Positions 52,145 to 61,534 of a stretch of 64,000 nucleotides of DNA are shown piece by piece. The notes beneath the pieces were generated by a model. It did not search any database. It had not been told where the DNA came from and saw nothing but the letters and a program-made list of their open reading frames with translations. Numbering within the stretch: the first letter of the stretch is position 1; each line of letters starts with the position of its first letter. Source of the DNA: Allobosea lupini (GTDB lineage Bacteria; Pseudomonadota; Alphaproteobacteria; Rhizobiales; Beijerinckiaceae); contig NZ_FOAN01000002.1 in NCBI RefSeq assembly GCF_900109525.1, positions 496,001-560,000 on the forward strand, in the 5' to 3' direction. The translations under genes and the position numbers were made by a program.

Positions 52145-53043
52145 GTGTTCTCTCCAAAGAAGGCCGAGAATTCGGCGACGACGAGATCGGGGATCTCCTC
52201 CGCCAGATAATGCCCGCCCGGCAGGGCCCGGCCTTGGACGTTTTCCGCGCGCTCGCGCCAGAGAGCGAGCACATCGAAGCACTTTCCGACCGCGCCGCGA
52301 TCGCCCCACAGCGCCAGCAGCGGGCAAGCGACCTTCTTCCCGCCATCGGCATCGTCATGGGCGATATCGATCGTCGCCGCGGCGCGATAGTCCTCGCAGC
52401 TGGCATGGATCATCGCAGGATCGCGGAAGCAGCGCAGATATTCGGCGAGCGCCGCCGGCTCGAACAGCTTCATGTCGGAGGCGCGCCGGCTGGTCCAGTA
52501 GAATTCCGGATCGGCCTCGATCATGCGTTCGGGCATCGGCGCCGGCTGAATCAGGAAGAACCAGTGCCAATAGGCGCGGGCGAAGGCATCGGTCGTATCG
52601 CGGTACATTTCGCGCGTCGGAGCGATGTCCAGGGTCGCGAGCTTCAGAACACGCTCGCCATGGTCGAGCGCCAGCCGGTGGCCGACGCGAGCCCCGCGAT
52701 CATGCGAGCCGAGGAAAAATCGGTCATGGCCGAGCGCGGTCGTGACTTCGGCCATGTCCTGCGCCATGGCGCGCTTGGAATAAGGCGCATGATCGGCCGC
52801 GCTCGGCGGCTTCTCCGAATCGCCGTAGCCGCGCAGATCCGGGCAGACCAAAGTAAAGCGCTGCGCCAGTTGCGGAGCGATACGCCGCCACATGATGTGC
52901 GTCTGCGGATAGCCGTGGAGCAGGAGCAGCGGCGGGCCCTCCCCGCCGGTGCGAACGCGGATGCGCGCACCTGACGTCGTGACGTCGAACAACCGGAAGC
53001 CGGGAAACAGATCGTCCGCGACAGGGAGCTCGACCAGCGACAT
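52141..53043 (-). CDS. haloacetate dehalogenase-type alpha/beta hydrolase
   Basis: A 300-residue alpha/beta hydrolase close to fluoroacetate dehalogenases. Nucleophile Asp115 in GSHDRGARVG, with Arg116 and Arg119 in the carboxylate-binding positions; His160 and Trp161 (AYWHWFF) and Tyr219 (EDYRA) in the halide-binding positions; catalytic His278 (PGGHYLAEE). All residues known from the Rhodopseudomonas enzyme appear to be kept. The product of haloacetate would be glycolate. The gene leads a coupled pair with ttuC. Epoxide hydrolase activity cannot be excluded. Confidence 0.85.
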   Translation of the reverse strand: MSLVELPVADDLFPGFRLFDVTTSGARIRVRTGGEGPPLLLLHGYPQTHIMWRRIAPQLAQRFTLVCPDLRGYGDSEKPPSAADHAPYSKRAMAQDMAEVTTALGHDRFFLGSHDRGARVGHRLALDHGERVLKLATLDIAPTREMYRDTTDAFARAYWHWFFLIQPAPMPERMIEADPEFYWTSRRASDMKLFEPAALAEYLRCFRDPAMIHASCEDYRAAATIDIAHDDADGGKKVACPLLALWGDRGAVGKCFDVLALWRERAENVQGRALPGGHYLAEEIPDLVVAEFSAFFGENT

Positions 53044-53159
53044 CAGGCCTCACAGATTGCAACAATCAGAGCCGATACCCGGATTTTCAGACGATTTCGT
53101 GCGCCGATTATTTCATAATTCTGGTCAATAACGCAGAGCGAGGCGGGCGACTCCCGGCC

Positions 53160-53270
53160 GTCATTCTCGGGCGTAGCGCAGCGCAGACCCGAGAAACTCG
53201 TGACGAGAGGGCGCCGGCTGGCAGCCTTTCCGGCAAGAGATGGTCGGCTCAGGGCCGACCATGACGCAAA
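53160..53270. repeat. short palindromic repeats
   Basis: Two elements: cattctcgggcgtagcgcag with cgcagacccgagaa at 53162-53195, and a short family B palindrome atggtcggctcagggccgac catgac at 53240-53265 (arms atggtcgg / ccgaccat). They lie between the pheT stop and the dehalogenase gene. Confidence 0.65.
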
Positions 53271-53273
53271 TTC

Positions 53274-55697
53274 TTACCCGCGCAACACCGCGCCGTAACG
53301 CTTGGCCATCTCGGCAACGATCTTGGCCGCGACGGCCTCGATCTCGGCATCGGTCAGCGTCTTCTGCGTCGGCTGCAGGGTCACCGCCAGCGCCACCGAC
53401 TTCTTGCCCGGCTCGACGCCCGTGCCCTCGTAGATGTCGAAGACGCTCACCTCGGCAACCAACGCCCGATCGGCATTCTGGGCGCTCCTTGCCATCTCGC
53501 CGGCCGCCACCGCCTTGTCGACGATGAAGGCGAAATCGCGCGTCACCGGCTGGAAGTCGGAAAGCGCCAGCTTCGGCTTGACCTTGGTCGGCTTGTACTT
53601 GGGCAGGGGCAGCGCATCGAGATGGATCTCGAAGGCGACCAGCGGGCCCTTGACGTCGAGCGCCTTGAGCACGCGCGGATGCACCTCGCCGAAAGCGCCG
53701 ATTACGCCCTTGGGCCCGAATTGCAGCGTCGCCGAACGGCCGGGATGGGCCCAGGCCGGACCACCGGCGACGACCTGCAGGCCACCGACGGCAATGCCGA
53801 GCCCGGAGAGCAGGCCGAGCACATCGGCCTTGGCGTCGAAGGCGTCGACGGTCTTCGCAGCGCCGTCCCAATGACGGCCAGCCCCCTCCAGTTTCGCGGT
53901 GCCGCGGCGCAGGCCGGCGGCGGCAATGAGCTGGCCTTCCGGCTCGTCACTTTGGAAGACCTGGCCGACCTCGAACAAAGCGATGTCGCCGAAGCCGCGA
54001 TCGGCATTGGCCTGGCCTGCGCGGATCAGCCCCGGCAGCAGCGAGGGGCGCATGTCGGAGAGATCGGCTGCGATCGGATTGGCGAGCACCAGTTCGCGCG
54101 AGCCGCCGCCGAAGAGCTTGGCGGCATCATGCGAGATGAAGGACCAGGTCACCGCCTCGACCAGCCCGCGGCTGGCGAGCAGGCGCTTGGCCGCGCGGGT
54201 ACGCTTCTGCAGCACGGTCAGCACCGGCTTGATCACCTCGCCCTTGATCCGCGGCAGCGGCGCCGGGGCGACGCGATCGAGCCCGGCGATGCGCAGGATC
54301 TCCTCGACGAGATCGGCCTTGCCCTCGACATCGGCGCGCCAGGACGGCGGCGCGACCTTGACGCGATCACCGGCGCCGGAGACGTGGAAGCCGAGCGAGG
54401 TCAGCGCCAGCTTCATCTCGACCACAGGCAGGTCGAGCCCGGTCAGGCGCTTGACCTCGGACCAGGGGAAATCGATGGCGCCAGGACTCTCGGGCAGCTC
54501 TCCCGCGAAGACGACCTCGGAGGGTTCGCCGCCGCAGAGCGTCATGATCAACTGCGTGGCCATGTCGAGGCCGGGAAGGGTGAAGTCCGGATCGATGCCG
54601 CGTTCGTTGCGGTACCGCGCGTCGGAGTTGATGCCAAGGGTGCGGCCGGTGCGGGCGATGTTGAGCGTGTTCCAGACCGCGCTCTCGATCAGCACGTCGG
54701 TGGTGCTCTCGTCGCAGCCGGAATGCTCGCCGCCCATCACGCCGGCAATCGATTCGACGCCGTTGTCGTCGGCGATCGCGACCATGTCGGAGGTCAACGC
54801 ATAGGTCCGCCCGTCGAGCGCCAGCACCTCCTCGCCATCCCTGGCGCGGCGGACGACGAGGTCGCCCTTGACCTTCGCAGCGTCGAAGACGTGCAGCGGC
54901 CGGTTGCGATCGAAGGTCATGAAGTTGGTTATGTCGACCAGCGCGTTGATGGGCCGCAGGCCGATGGCGCGCAGGCGCGCCTGCAGCCATTCCGGCGACG
55001 GGCCGTTCTTGACGCCGCGCACCAGCCGGAGCGCGAAGACCGGGCAGAGATTGCGGTCTTCCTCGGCGAAATCGAGCTTGAGCACGACCGGGCACGGGAA
55101 GGAGCCGCGCACCGGCTGGACCAGCGGGGTCTTGATCGTGCCGAGGCCGGCGGCGGCGAGGTCGCGGGCGATGCCGGCGACCCCTAGCGCATCGGCGCGG
55201 TTCGGCGTCACCGCGATCTCGATCACGGCGTCGTCGAGGCCGGCATAGGTCGCGTAGGGCTGGCCGACCGGCGCATCCTCGGCCAAGTCGATAATGCCGT
55301 CGTGATCCTCGGAAATCTGCAGTTCGGCGGCCGAACACAGCATGCCGTTCGACTCGACGCCGCGGATCACGCCCTTGCCGAGGGTGATGTCCTTGCCGGG
55401 GATATAGGTGCCGGGCGGAGAGAACACGCTCTTCATGCCGGTGCGGGCATTGGGCGCGCCGCAGACGACCTGGACCGGCTCGCCCGAGCCGGTGTCGACC
55501 ATGCAGACGCGCAGCCGGTCGGCGTTCGGGTGCTGCTTGGCCTCGATGACATAGGCGATGGTGAAGGCCGAGAGCGCCTTGGCCTTGTCCTCGACGCCCT
55601 CGACCTCGAGACCGACACGCGTGAGCGTCTCGGTGATGGTGTCGAGCGATTCGGTGGTGTCGAGATGCTCTTTGAGCCAGGAGAGGGTGAACTTCAT
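53274..55697 (-). CDS. pheT: phenylalanine-tRNA ligase beta subunit
   Basis: An 807-residue subunit of the heterotetrameric PheRS. Domains: N-terminal [20 protein letters not shown], the tRNA-binding EMAP-like OB fold ([20 protein letters not shown]), the editing B3/B4 domain, B5, the catalytic-like core ([19 protein letters not shown]), and a C-terminal ferredoxin-like anticodon-binding domain ([21 protein letters not shown]). Full length. It overlaps the glycosyltransferase gene by four bases, not pheS as usual. Confidence 0.97.
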   Translation of the reverse strand: MKFTLSWLKEHLDTTESLDTITETLTRVGLEVEGVEDKAKALSAFTIAYVIEAKQHPNADRLRVCMVDTGSGEPVQVVCGAPNARTGMKSVFSPPGTYIPGKDITLGKGVIRGVESNGMLCSAAELQISEDHDGIIDLAEDAPVGQPYATYAGLDDAVIEIAVTPNRADALGVAGIARDLAAAGLGTIKTPLVQPVRGSFPCPVVLKLDFAEEDRNLCPVFALRLVRGVKNGPSPEWLQARLRAIGLRPINALVDITNFMTFDRNRPLHVFDAAKVKGDLVVRRARDGEEVLALDGRTYALTSDMVAIADDNGVESIAGVMGGEHSGCDESTTDVLIESAVWNTLNIARTGRTLGINSDARYRNERGIDPDFTLPGLDMATQLIMTLCGGEPSEVVFAGELPESPGAIDFPWSEVKRLTGLDLPVVEMKLALTSLGFHVSGAGDRVKVAPPSWRADVEGKADLVEEILRIAGLDRVAPAPLPRIKGEVIKPVLTVLQKRTRAAKRLLASRGLVEAVTWSFISHDAAKLFGGGSRELVLANPIAADLSDMRPSLLPGLIRAGQANADRGFGDIALFEVGQVFQSDEPEGQLIAAAGLRRGTAKLEGAGRHWDGAAKTVDAFDAKADVLGLLSGLGIAVGGLQVVAGGPAWAHPGRSATLQFGPKGVIGAFGEVHPRVLKALDVKGPLVAFEIHLDALPLPKYKPTKVKPKLALSDFQPVTRDFAFIVDKAVAAGEMARSAQNADRALVAEVSVFDIYEGTGVEPGKKSVALAVTLQPTQKTLTDAEIEAVAAKIVAEMAKRYGAVLRG

Positions 55698-56881
55698 GGT
55701 CTTCCGTCGCTACGCATCGTGACTGCCGAGAGTGCCGGGACGGCTCGATTGAGCTCGTCCTCGCCATCGGCCTTGATCTTCATGGCATTGCCGCGCCAGC
55801 TGACTTCGCGCGCGACGAAGGCATAGGCCCAGATGCCGGGGAAAGCGAGATCGCGCGCCAGGTAGGCGAGCGGCGTCCGCCAGTTCAGGAACCAGCCGAC
55901 GCTCCTGGCGAGCACGATCTCGCCGGCATACCAGAGCACGAGCACTGCCAGCACACCCAGCCAGGCGGGAAAGCCGAAGCCCGGCGCGCCGAAGCCGGCG
56001 AGCACGGCCGGCACCAGCGGCCCGACCAGGATCTCCGGTGCGAAGAAGGGCAGGAAGGTGACGCGGCGCAGGCGCGCCCAGCGGAACTGGCGCTGGACGA
56101 CATCGCGCAGATTGCGCGGTCCGAGCGGCTGCTCGAAGGGTTGGCCGACGAGATGGATATGCTTGCCGGCCTTGCGCACCAGCTTGGTCGCCGCCGCATC
56201 CTCGGCGATTTCCGCTGCGAGCGCGGCGATGCCGCCATTGGCGTCGAGAAAGGGCTTGTTCCAGAGCATCGACTTGCCCTGGGCGAAGCCGAAACCGAGC
56301 GCCTCGCCGGCATATTGCCAGCGCGCCTGGAAGGTATTGAGGAAGGCGCACTCGACCTCGGCGCCGAAGCAGCCCGGCCGCGAGCCGGCCGGCGTCGAGC
56401 AGACGAGGCCGGTGTCCTCGCGCCAGGAGGCCATCAGCCGCTGGACATAGTCCTTCGGCATCAACACGTTGGAATCGGCGAGGATCACCCAGTCATGACG
56501 CGCCGCTTCCCAGCCCTTGACGCAGTTGTTGAGCTTGGGATTGGCGCTGACCGCGACATCGCCGACGATCAGGCGGACGCGATCGGCCCCGTAGATCCCG
56601 ATCAGCTCCTCGATCAATGGCACGATCGGGTCATGGCCGTCGGCGACGCAGAAGATCGTCTCGTAGTGGGGATAGTCGAGTTCCAGGCCCGAGGTCAGCG
56701 TCTCCCGGCTGAAGGTCTCGATGCCGCAGACCGGGCGCACGATCGTCACCGGCGGCGCGAGCTTCTGCAGGCGTGACGGTGCCTGCTTGCGACGCAGGCG
56801 CACGAAGGCGACGGCCAAGCACAGCAGATTGGCGGCGACCATTAGCGCCGCGATCAGCCCAGCCCATTGCGCGCCGTTCAT
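55694..56881 (-). CDS. ceramide glucosyltransferase-like GT21 protein
   Basis: A 395-residue membrane glycosyltransferase. N-terminal anchor ([20 protein letters not shown]), then the GT core: [79 protein letters not shown] and the (Q/R)xxRW motif [12 protein letters not shown]. Three C-terminal hydrophobic segments. The family adds a sugar to ceramide, or, as HpnI, GlcNAc to bacteriohopanetetrol. It lies between pheS and pheT, 22 bases after pheS and overlapping pheT (ATGA), so it is made together with PheRS. Confidence 0.88.
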   Translation of the reverse strand: MNGAQWAGLIAALMVAANLLCLAVAFVRLRRKQAPSRLQKLAPPVTIVRPVCGIETFSRETLTSGLELDYPHYETIFCVADGHDPIVPLIEELIGIYGADRVRLIVGDVAVSANPKLNNCVKGWEAARHDWVILADSNVLMPKDYVQRLMASWREDTGLVCSTPAGSRPGCFGAEVECAFLNTFQARWQYAGEALGFGFAQGKSMLWNKPFLDANGGIAALAAEIAEDAAATKLVRKAGKHIHLVGQPFEQPLGPRNLRDVVQRQFRWARLRRVTFLPFFAPEILVGPLVPAVLAGFGAPGFGFPAWLGVLAVLVLWYAGEIVLARSVGWFLNWRTPLAYLARDLAFPGIWAYAFVAREVSWRGNAMKIKADGEDELNRAVPALSAVTMRSDGRP

Positions 56882-56903
56882 GCGTCTCCCCTCAGGGTGA
56901 GGT

Positions 56904-57986
56904 TTAAGAGGTCAGACCGCCGGTCAGGGTCGGCAGGTCGAGCGGACGGAAGCCGTAATGCGACAGCCAGCGGACATCCGCCTCGAAGAACGGCCGCAGG
57001 TCCGGCATGCCGTATTTCAGCATGGCGATGCGATCGATGCCCATGCCCCAGGCGAAGCCCTGATAGACGTCCGGGTCGAGCCCGCAATTCCTCAGAACGT
57101 TCGGATGGACCATGCCGCAGCCGAGGATCTCGAGCCAATCCTCGCCCTCGCCGAAGCGGATCTCGCCATCCTTGCGCGAGCACTGGATGTCGACCTCGGC
57201 CGACGGCTCGGTGAACGGGAAGAAGGACGGGCGGAAGCGCATCTTGACGCCCTCGACCTCGAAGAACGCCTTGCAGAACTCCTCCAGCACCCATTTCATG
57301 TGGCCGAAATGGGTTTTCTTGTCGATGACGAGGCCCTCGACCTGATGGAACATCGGGGTGTGGGTCTGGTCGGAATCCATGCGGTAGGTCCGGCCCGGGC
57401 AGATGACGCGGATCGGCGGTTCCTGCGACATCATCGTGCGCACCTGGACCGGCGACGTATGGGTGCGCAGCAGCTTGCGCTCGCCATTGGCATCGGGCGC
57501 GAAGAAGAAGGTGTCGTGCATCTCGCGGGCGGGATGCCCGACCGGGAAGTTGAGCTTGGTGAAGTTGAGGTCGTCGGTCTCGACATCCGGACCTTCGGCG
57601 ACCGAGAAACCCATGTCGCCGAAGATCGCGGTGATCTCGTCGATGACCTGGCTGATCGGGTGGATGCGCCCGCGCGCCTCCGGCCCCTCGCGTACCGGCA
57701 GCGAGATGTCGAGCCGCTCGCTCGCGAGCCGCGCTTCCAGCGCCGCCTCGCCGAGCGCGTCCTTGCGGGCGGCGATCGCCTGCTGGACCGTGTCGCGCAG
57801 ACCGTTGATGCGCGGGCCCTGCTCCTTGCGCTCCTCCGGCGTCATCGTGCCGAGCGTCTTCAGCAGGCCCGAGACCGAGCCGGACTTGCCGAGCGCCGCG
57901 ATGCGCAATTGCTCGAGCGTCGCCTCGTCGCTCGCCGCCTCGATCTCACCGACAAGTGAATCGCGAAGGGTGTCGATGTCGTTCAT
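56904..57986 (-). CDS. pheS: phenylalanine-tRNA ligase alpha subunit
   Basis: A 360-residue class II synthetase subunit. N-terminal coiled coil (about 1-85), then motif 1 region [20 protein letters not shown], motif 2 ([20 protein letters not shown]), [20 protein letters not shown], and motif 3 ([20 protein letters not shown]). The start MNDIDTL at 57986 is preferred over 58013. First gene of a three-gene transcript with the glycosyltransferase and pheT. Confidence 0.97.
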   Translation of the reverse strand: MNDIDTLRDSLVGEIEAASDEATLEQLRIAALGKSGSVSGLLKTLGTMTPEERKEQGPRINGLRDTVQQAIAARKDALGEAALEARLASERLDISLPVREGPEARGRIHPISQVIDEITAIFGDMGFSVAEGPDVETDDLNFTKLNFPVGHPAREMHDTFFFAPDANGERKLLRTHTSPVQVRTMMSQEPPIRVICPGRTYRMDSDQTHTPMFHQVEGLVIDKKTHFGHMKWVLEEFCKAFFEVEGVKMRFRPSFFPFTEPSAEVDIQCSRKDGEIRFGEGEDWLEILGCGMVHPNVLRNCGLDPDVYQGFAWGMGIDRIAMLKYGMPDLRPFFEADVRWLSHYGFRPLDLPTLTGGLTS

Positions 57987-58113
57987 GCCTGCTCTGGTCC
58001 GTTTGCGAGGCATCTTCTATGGTGTCGGCGGCGGAGAGGCTAGGGGCAATCGTGCTGGCAAAGCATCTCGCCGGCACGGAAATGCCACCCGAATTGCGGG
58101 ATCGCGTGCGAAG

Positions 58114-58566
58114 ATGACAATCTTGTCTCAAGTCCGGCGTCGCGCACTCCTGTCCACGGCTTTTGCCGGGCTGCTCGCAGCCGCGGTGCCGGCATCCGCC
58201 CAGCAAAGCGGCCAGCGCGTCACCGTCACCGGCGAGATCAGCGACAGCTGGTGCACGATCAGCGGACTGATGTTCGCCAAGGGCACCGCGCATCATCAAT
58301 GCGCCGTCTGGTGTGCACTCGGCGGCATTCCGGTCGCGATCCGCGACGCCAACGGCAATCTCTACCTGATCCTGAAGATCGGCGACGACGAGGACAGCGC
58401 CGGAAATCCGCGCGTAGCCAAGCTGGCGACGCATGAGGTCACGGTCGATGGCGAATTGCTGGAGCGCGACGGCGTGAAGTACCTGCTGGTCGACCGCATC
58501 GCCGACGACAAGGGCGTCATCACGATGACGCATGAGGAACATGGCATCCAGCCGTTCGGGAACTGA
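58114..58566 (+). CDS. secreted Cys/His-rich protein (possible metal binder)
   Basis: A 150-residue periplasmic protein, signal peptide at residues 1-29 (ALLSTAFAGLLAAAVPASA). The mature part begins with a beta strand VTVTGEISDSWC (Cys47), then a His/Cys cluster GTAHHQCAVWC (His60, His61, Cys63, Cys67), then GGIPVAIRDANGNLYLILKI and a second beta region ending HEEHGIQPFG. The pattern G-x-I-x-D-x2-C ... C-x3-C occurs again in the next gene. It is the first of three genes that end with SCO, which suggests copper or haem handling. I do not recognise a named family. Confidence 0.75.
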   Translation: MTILSQVRRRALLSTAFAGLLAAAVPASAQQSGQRVTVTGEISDSWCTISGLMFAKGTAHHQCAVWCALGGIPVAIRDANGNLYLILKIGDDEDSAGNPRVAKLATHEVTVDGELLERDGVKYLLVDRIADDKGVITMTHEEHGIQPFGN

Positions 58567-58570
58567 AGCG

Positions 58571-59086
58571 ATGCGAGGCGGCGTCACGGCACTGTTCATC
58601 GCAACCGGGCTGGCAACAGCGCCCGCCCAGGCTGCCGAGCCCTGGAACATCCCGCATGAGAGGCAAGCCGTGCTGAAGGGGCGCGTCGTCGACGCGCTCT
58701 GCCAGCTCAAGGGCCGCTGCACGCCGGATTGCGGTGGTGGCAAGCGCCAGCTCGGCCTTGTGCTCTCTGATGGCATGTTCAGGCTGGTGGCGAAATCGAA
58801 CATCGACTTCGCCGGCGCGACGACCGATCTGTCACCCTATTGCGGCCGCGAGATCGAGGCCGACGGCCTGCTGATCGAAAACCCGGCGGTGACCCTGTTC
58901 TTCGTGCAGCGCCTGCGCGAGCGGCCGGACCAGGACTGGATCGCGGCCGAGCGCTTCAAGGCCGATTTCGAGGCGAAGAACGGCAAGGCGGAGGAATGGT
59001 GGCGGGCTGATCCGGAGGCCAACCGCATCATCGCCGCGGACGGGCCGTTCGGGATCAAGGACCTCCAGCCGAAACCGAAGCCGTGA
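58571..59086 (+). CDS. secreted Cys-rich protein related to its upstream neighbour
   Basis: A 171-residue protein starting four bases after the previous stop. Signal peptide MRGGVTALFIATGLATAPAQA. The mature part opens AVLKGRVVDALC (Cys44), then GRCTPDCGGG (Cys50, Cys54), LGLVLSDGMFRLVAKSNI and SPYCGREIEADGL (Cys91). This repeats the G-x-V-x-D-x2-C ... C-x3-C layout of the first gene, so the two are probably distant relatives. The C-terminal half is helical and charged (ERFKADFEAKNGKAEEWW). It overlaps the SCO gene by four bases. Confidence 0.72.
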   Translation: MRGGVTALFIATGLATAPAQAAEPWNIPHERQAVLKGRVVDALCQLKGRCTPDCGGGKRQLGLVLSDGMFRLVAKSNIDFAGATTDLSPYCGREIEADGLLIENPAVTLFFVQRLRERPDQDWIAAERFKADFEAKNGKAEEWWRADPEANRIIAADGPFGIKDLQPKPKP

Positions 59087-59703
59087 GCGCGAGCGTCGCA
59101 CGCCGGAGCGTTCTCGCTGGGCTGGGCATGATGCTGGCGACAAGAGCCTTCGGCCATGACCACAAGGCGGCGCCCGCCTCCCCGGCCTCCCCTTCTGCTC
59201 CCGACCTGCTGGCGACGCAGTTCGGTGGCCCGTTCGCGCTGACTGACCATACCGGCAAGCGCGTCACCGACGCCGACTTCCGCAGCCGCTTCATGCTGGT
59301 CTATTTCGGCTTCACAACCTGCACCGATACATGCCCGGTTGATCTGCCGGTGATCGCCCAGGCGCTCGATGCGCTCGGCCCGCTGGCCGCGAAGGTCGCG
59401 CCGCTGTTCATCAGCGTCGACCCGGTCAACGACACTCCGGCCCTGATGGCGGCCTATGTCGCCAATTTCCACCCGCGCCTGATCGGGCTTTCCGGCAGCG
59501 AGACCGACATCGCCGCCGCAGCCAAGGCCTACAGGGTCCATCGCCGCAAGCTGACGCAAGCCCATCACGGCGAGGGCCAATACACCATCGACCATGGTTC
59601 GCTGACCTATCTGATGGGCCCTGATGGGCGCTTCCTGACTTTGCTGCCGCACCGGACCTCGCCGGAGCGCATGACCGCGGTGCTGCGCAAATATCTGTCG
59701 TGA
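59083..59703 (+). CDS. SCO1/SenC family copper chaperone
   Basis: A 206-residue thioredoxin-fold protein with a GTG start that overlaps the upstream stop. The N-terminus (twin Arg VARRSVLAGLGMMLA) is a signal or anchor. Copper ligands: Cys80 and Cys84 (FTTCTDTCPV) and His171 (YTIDHGSLTYLM). SCO proteins deliver copper to cytochrome oxidase CuA or reduce its cysteines. No oxidase genes are in the window; its partners here are two Cys-rich secreted proteins. Confidence 0.9.
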   Translation: MSASVARRSVLAGLGMMLATRAFGHDHKAAPASPASPSAPDLLATQFGGPFALTDHTGKRVTDADFRSRFMLVYFGFTTCTDTCPVDLPVIAQALDALGPLAAKVAPLFISVDPVNDTPALMAAYVANFHPRLIGLSGSETDIAAAAKAYRVHRRKLTQAHHGEGQYTIDHGSLTYLMGPDGRFLTLLPHRTSPERMTAVLRKYLS

Positions 59704-59803
59704 TCGGGGCGAGTCGGGCCAGATAGACCTGATTGAGTCGGCGCGAGCCGGACCGTTCGACCAAGTCAGGCCGGGCGGACCGCGCGCCAGCCGGGAGGCC
59801 ACC

Positions 59804-60565
59804 ATGCCCGACAACACCGCCCAGAAGAATTCGCCCTCCTACCGGCTCGCCGCGCTCGATCAGGATTTTCTGCTCGGCGATTCGATGCGCGGGACGCGCT
59901 TCATGCTCGAATACCAGAAGGCCGAGGATGCCTTGCGCGCCCGCGGCATCGTCTCGACCATCGTCGTCTTCGGCTCGGCACGGGTGCGCGAGGGCAATCC
60001 CTGGTACGAGGCGGCGCGGGAGTTCGGCAAAATCGCCTCGGAGCGCGGCGGCGCGCTCGACGGCAAGGAGAGCGGCAAGCGCCATGTCATCGCCACCGGC
60101 GGGGGGCCCGGCATCATGGAGGCCGCCAACCGCGGCGCCACCGAGGCCGGCGCGGTCTCGATCGGCTTCAACATCACCCTGCCGCACGAGCAGGAGCCGA
60201 ACGCCTGGTCGACGCCGGACCTGACCTTTCGCTTCCACTATTTCGCGATGCGCAAGATGCACCTTGCGATGCGGGCGGCGGCGCTGGTGGTCTTTCCCGG
60301 CGGCTTCGGCACGCTCGACGAGCTCTTCGAGATCATGACACTGGTGCAGACCGGCAAGATGCCGCCGGTGCCGATCGTGCTCTACGACAGCGCCTACTGG
60401 CAGGGGCTGATCAATCTCGCGCGGATGGCCGAGGCCGGCTTCATCCGGCAGGAGGATCTGAAGCTGTTCTGCTACGCCGACAGCCCCGAGGACGCCTATC
60501 GGCGCATCGTCGAGGGTGCCGGCGAGAGCTGGGCGCCGAAGGCGGTGGACAACGTGCAGACGTAA
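59804..60565 (+). CDS. LOG family protein (TIGR00730-type)
   Basis: A 253-residue Rossmann-fold protein. Signatures: VVFGSARVREGNPWYEAARE, the nucleotide loop GGGPGIMEAANRGA and PGGFGTLDELFEIMT with its catalytic Glu and Arg neighbourhood. The family includes cytokinin-riboside 5'-monophosphate phosphoribohydrolases and was once called lysine decarboxylase. It is longer than plant LOG by an N-terminal 50 residues, as in many proteobacterial members. The nucleotide substrate is not known. Alone. Confidence 0.88.
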   Translation: MPDNTAQKNSPSYRLAALDQDFLLGDSMRGTRFMLEYQKAEDALRARGIVSTIVVFGSARVREGNPWYEAAREFGKIASERGGALDGKESGKRHVIATGGGPGIMEAANRGATEAGAVSIGFNITLPHEQEPNAWSTPDLTFRFHYFAMRKMHLAMRAAALVVFPGGFGTLDELFEIMTLVQTGKMPPVPIVLYDSAYWQGLINLARMAEAGFIRQEDLKLFCYADSPEDAYRRIVEGAGESWAPKAVDNVQT

Positions 60566-60585
60566 AGCCCGCCACATCTCACCGC

Positions 60586-60699
60586 GGTCGTCCCGGGCGG
60601 AGCGCAGCGAAGACCCGGGACCCATTCCTGAACCTTTCTTGGAAAGGCTCCTGAATGGATCCCGGATCGGCGCCGCTTCGCGGCTTGTCCGGGATGACC
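60586..60699. repeat. large inverted-repeat element
   Basis: Left: ggtcgtcccgggcggagcgc with agcgaagacccgggacc. Right: atcccggatcggcgccgctt then cgcggcttgtccgggatgac. The ends are inverted and the middle (aacctttcttggaaaggctc) is another palindrome. It lies between convergent genes. The unit resembles the halves at 46424-46470 and 53162-53195. Confidence 0.75.
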
Positions 60700-60715
60700 A
60701 GAAAGGTAACGGAAA

Positions 60716-60743
60716 CGAAAAAGGCCGGCGTTTCCGCCGGCCT
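60716..60743 (-). terminator. terminator of rpmI-rplT
   Basis: Stem aggccggcg (60722-60730) / cgccggcct (60735-60743), loop TTTC; on the minus strand it is followed by TTTTTCG. It lies 27 bases after the rplT stop. Confidence 0.92.
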
Positions 60744-60769
60744 CTCGCATTCCGATCGGGTCAGACCGC

Positions 60770-61144
60770 TCAGGCGGCCTGGGCCTCGGTGCCCAGTGCG
60801 CCCTTGACCGTCTCGACCACCGCGGCGAAGGCGGCAGCGTCATCGATGGCGAGAGCCGACAGGGTCTTGCGGTCGAGCTCGAGGCCCGCCTTGGCGAGCC
60901 CGCCGATGAAGATCGAATAGGTCAGGCCGTGCTCGCGCACCGCAGCGTTCAGGCGCTGGATCCAGAGCGCGCGGAAGGTGCGCTTCTTGTTCTTGCGGTC
61001 GCGATAGGCGTACTGCATCGACCGATCGACGGCCGCCTTGGCAGCGCGGATCGTGTTCTTGCGGCGGCCGTAAAAGCCCTTGGCGGCCTTGAATGTCTTC
61101 TTGTGCTTGGCGTGGGACGTAACGCCCCGTTTCACGCGAGCCAT
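60770..61144 (-). CDS. rplT: 50S ribosomal protein L20
   Basis: A 124-residue 23S rRNA-binding protein needed early in large-subunit assembly. Seen: [60 protein letters not shown] and the C-terminal [17 protein letters not shown]. Its gene follows rpmI by 28 bases. In many bacteria L20 represses its own operon; no leader structure was identified here. Confidence 0.98.
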   Translation of the reverse strand: MARVKRGVTSHAKHKKTFKAAKGFYGRRKNTIRAAKAAVDRSMQYAYRDRKNKKRTFRALWIQRLNAAVREHGLTYSIFIGGLAKAGLELDRKTLSALAIDDAAAFAAVVETVKGALGTEAQAA

Positions 61145-61172
61145 GTTTGATCTCCGGAAAAGTTAGGGGACG

Positions 61173-61373
61173 TCAGCCGTTGGGGAGGAAGTACTTCTTC
61201 ACGTTGGCCGCATCGCCTTCGAAAAGAACGTTCGTCCCACGGTGATTGCGGAGCTGCTTGTTGGTCCGCTTGATCATCCCGTGACGCTTGCCGGCCTGGG
61301 CGTAGAGCACCTTGCCGGTTCCGGTGACCTTGAACCGCTTCTTGGCGGCCGATTTAGTCTTCATCTTGGGCAT
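61173..61373 (-). CDS. rpmI: 50S ribosomal protein L35
   Basis: A 66-residue protein of standard length: [36 protein letters not shown], then VKKYFLPNG. First gene of the rpmI-rplT transcript. infC, which often precedes it, is absent: the next gene upstream is an unrelated MFS gene. Confidence 0.98.
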   Translation of the reverse strand: MPKMKTKSAAKKRFKVTGTGKVLYAQAGKRHGMIKRTNKQLRNHRGTNVLFEGDAANVKKYFLPNG

Positions 61374-61495
61374 TTCAGCTCCTCATAGGTCGCGAGCGCG
61401 AACAATGCGCCGCTTCAATTTTGCTTTGGGAAGCAAAGAACGACCGCCACGGCAGCCCTTATCAGCCGGGCGATCGAAGGTGGCGCCTATGACAG

Positions 61496-61521
61496 AAAAG
61501 CCGCGCCCTTGCAAGCGCGGC
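61496..61521 (-). terminator. terminator of the MFS gene
   Basis: Stem gccgcgc (61500-61506) / gcgcggc (61515-61521) with 8-base loop; on the minus strand it is followed by TTTTC. It lies 14 bases past the MFS stop. Confidence 0.78.
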
Positions 61522-61534
61522 CTTCCTTATCCAA

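Noticed and set aside
53622..55187. Open frame of about 520 codons opposite pheT
   Set aside because: Antisense shadow of a clear pheT; no domain and biased composition.
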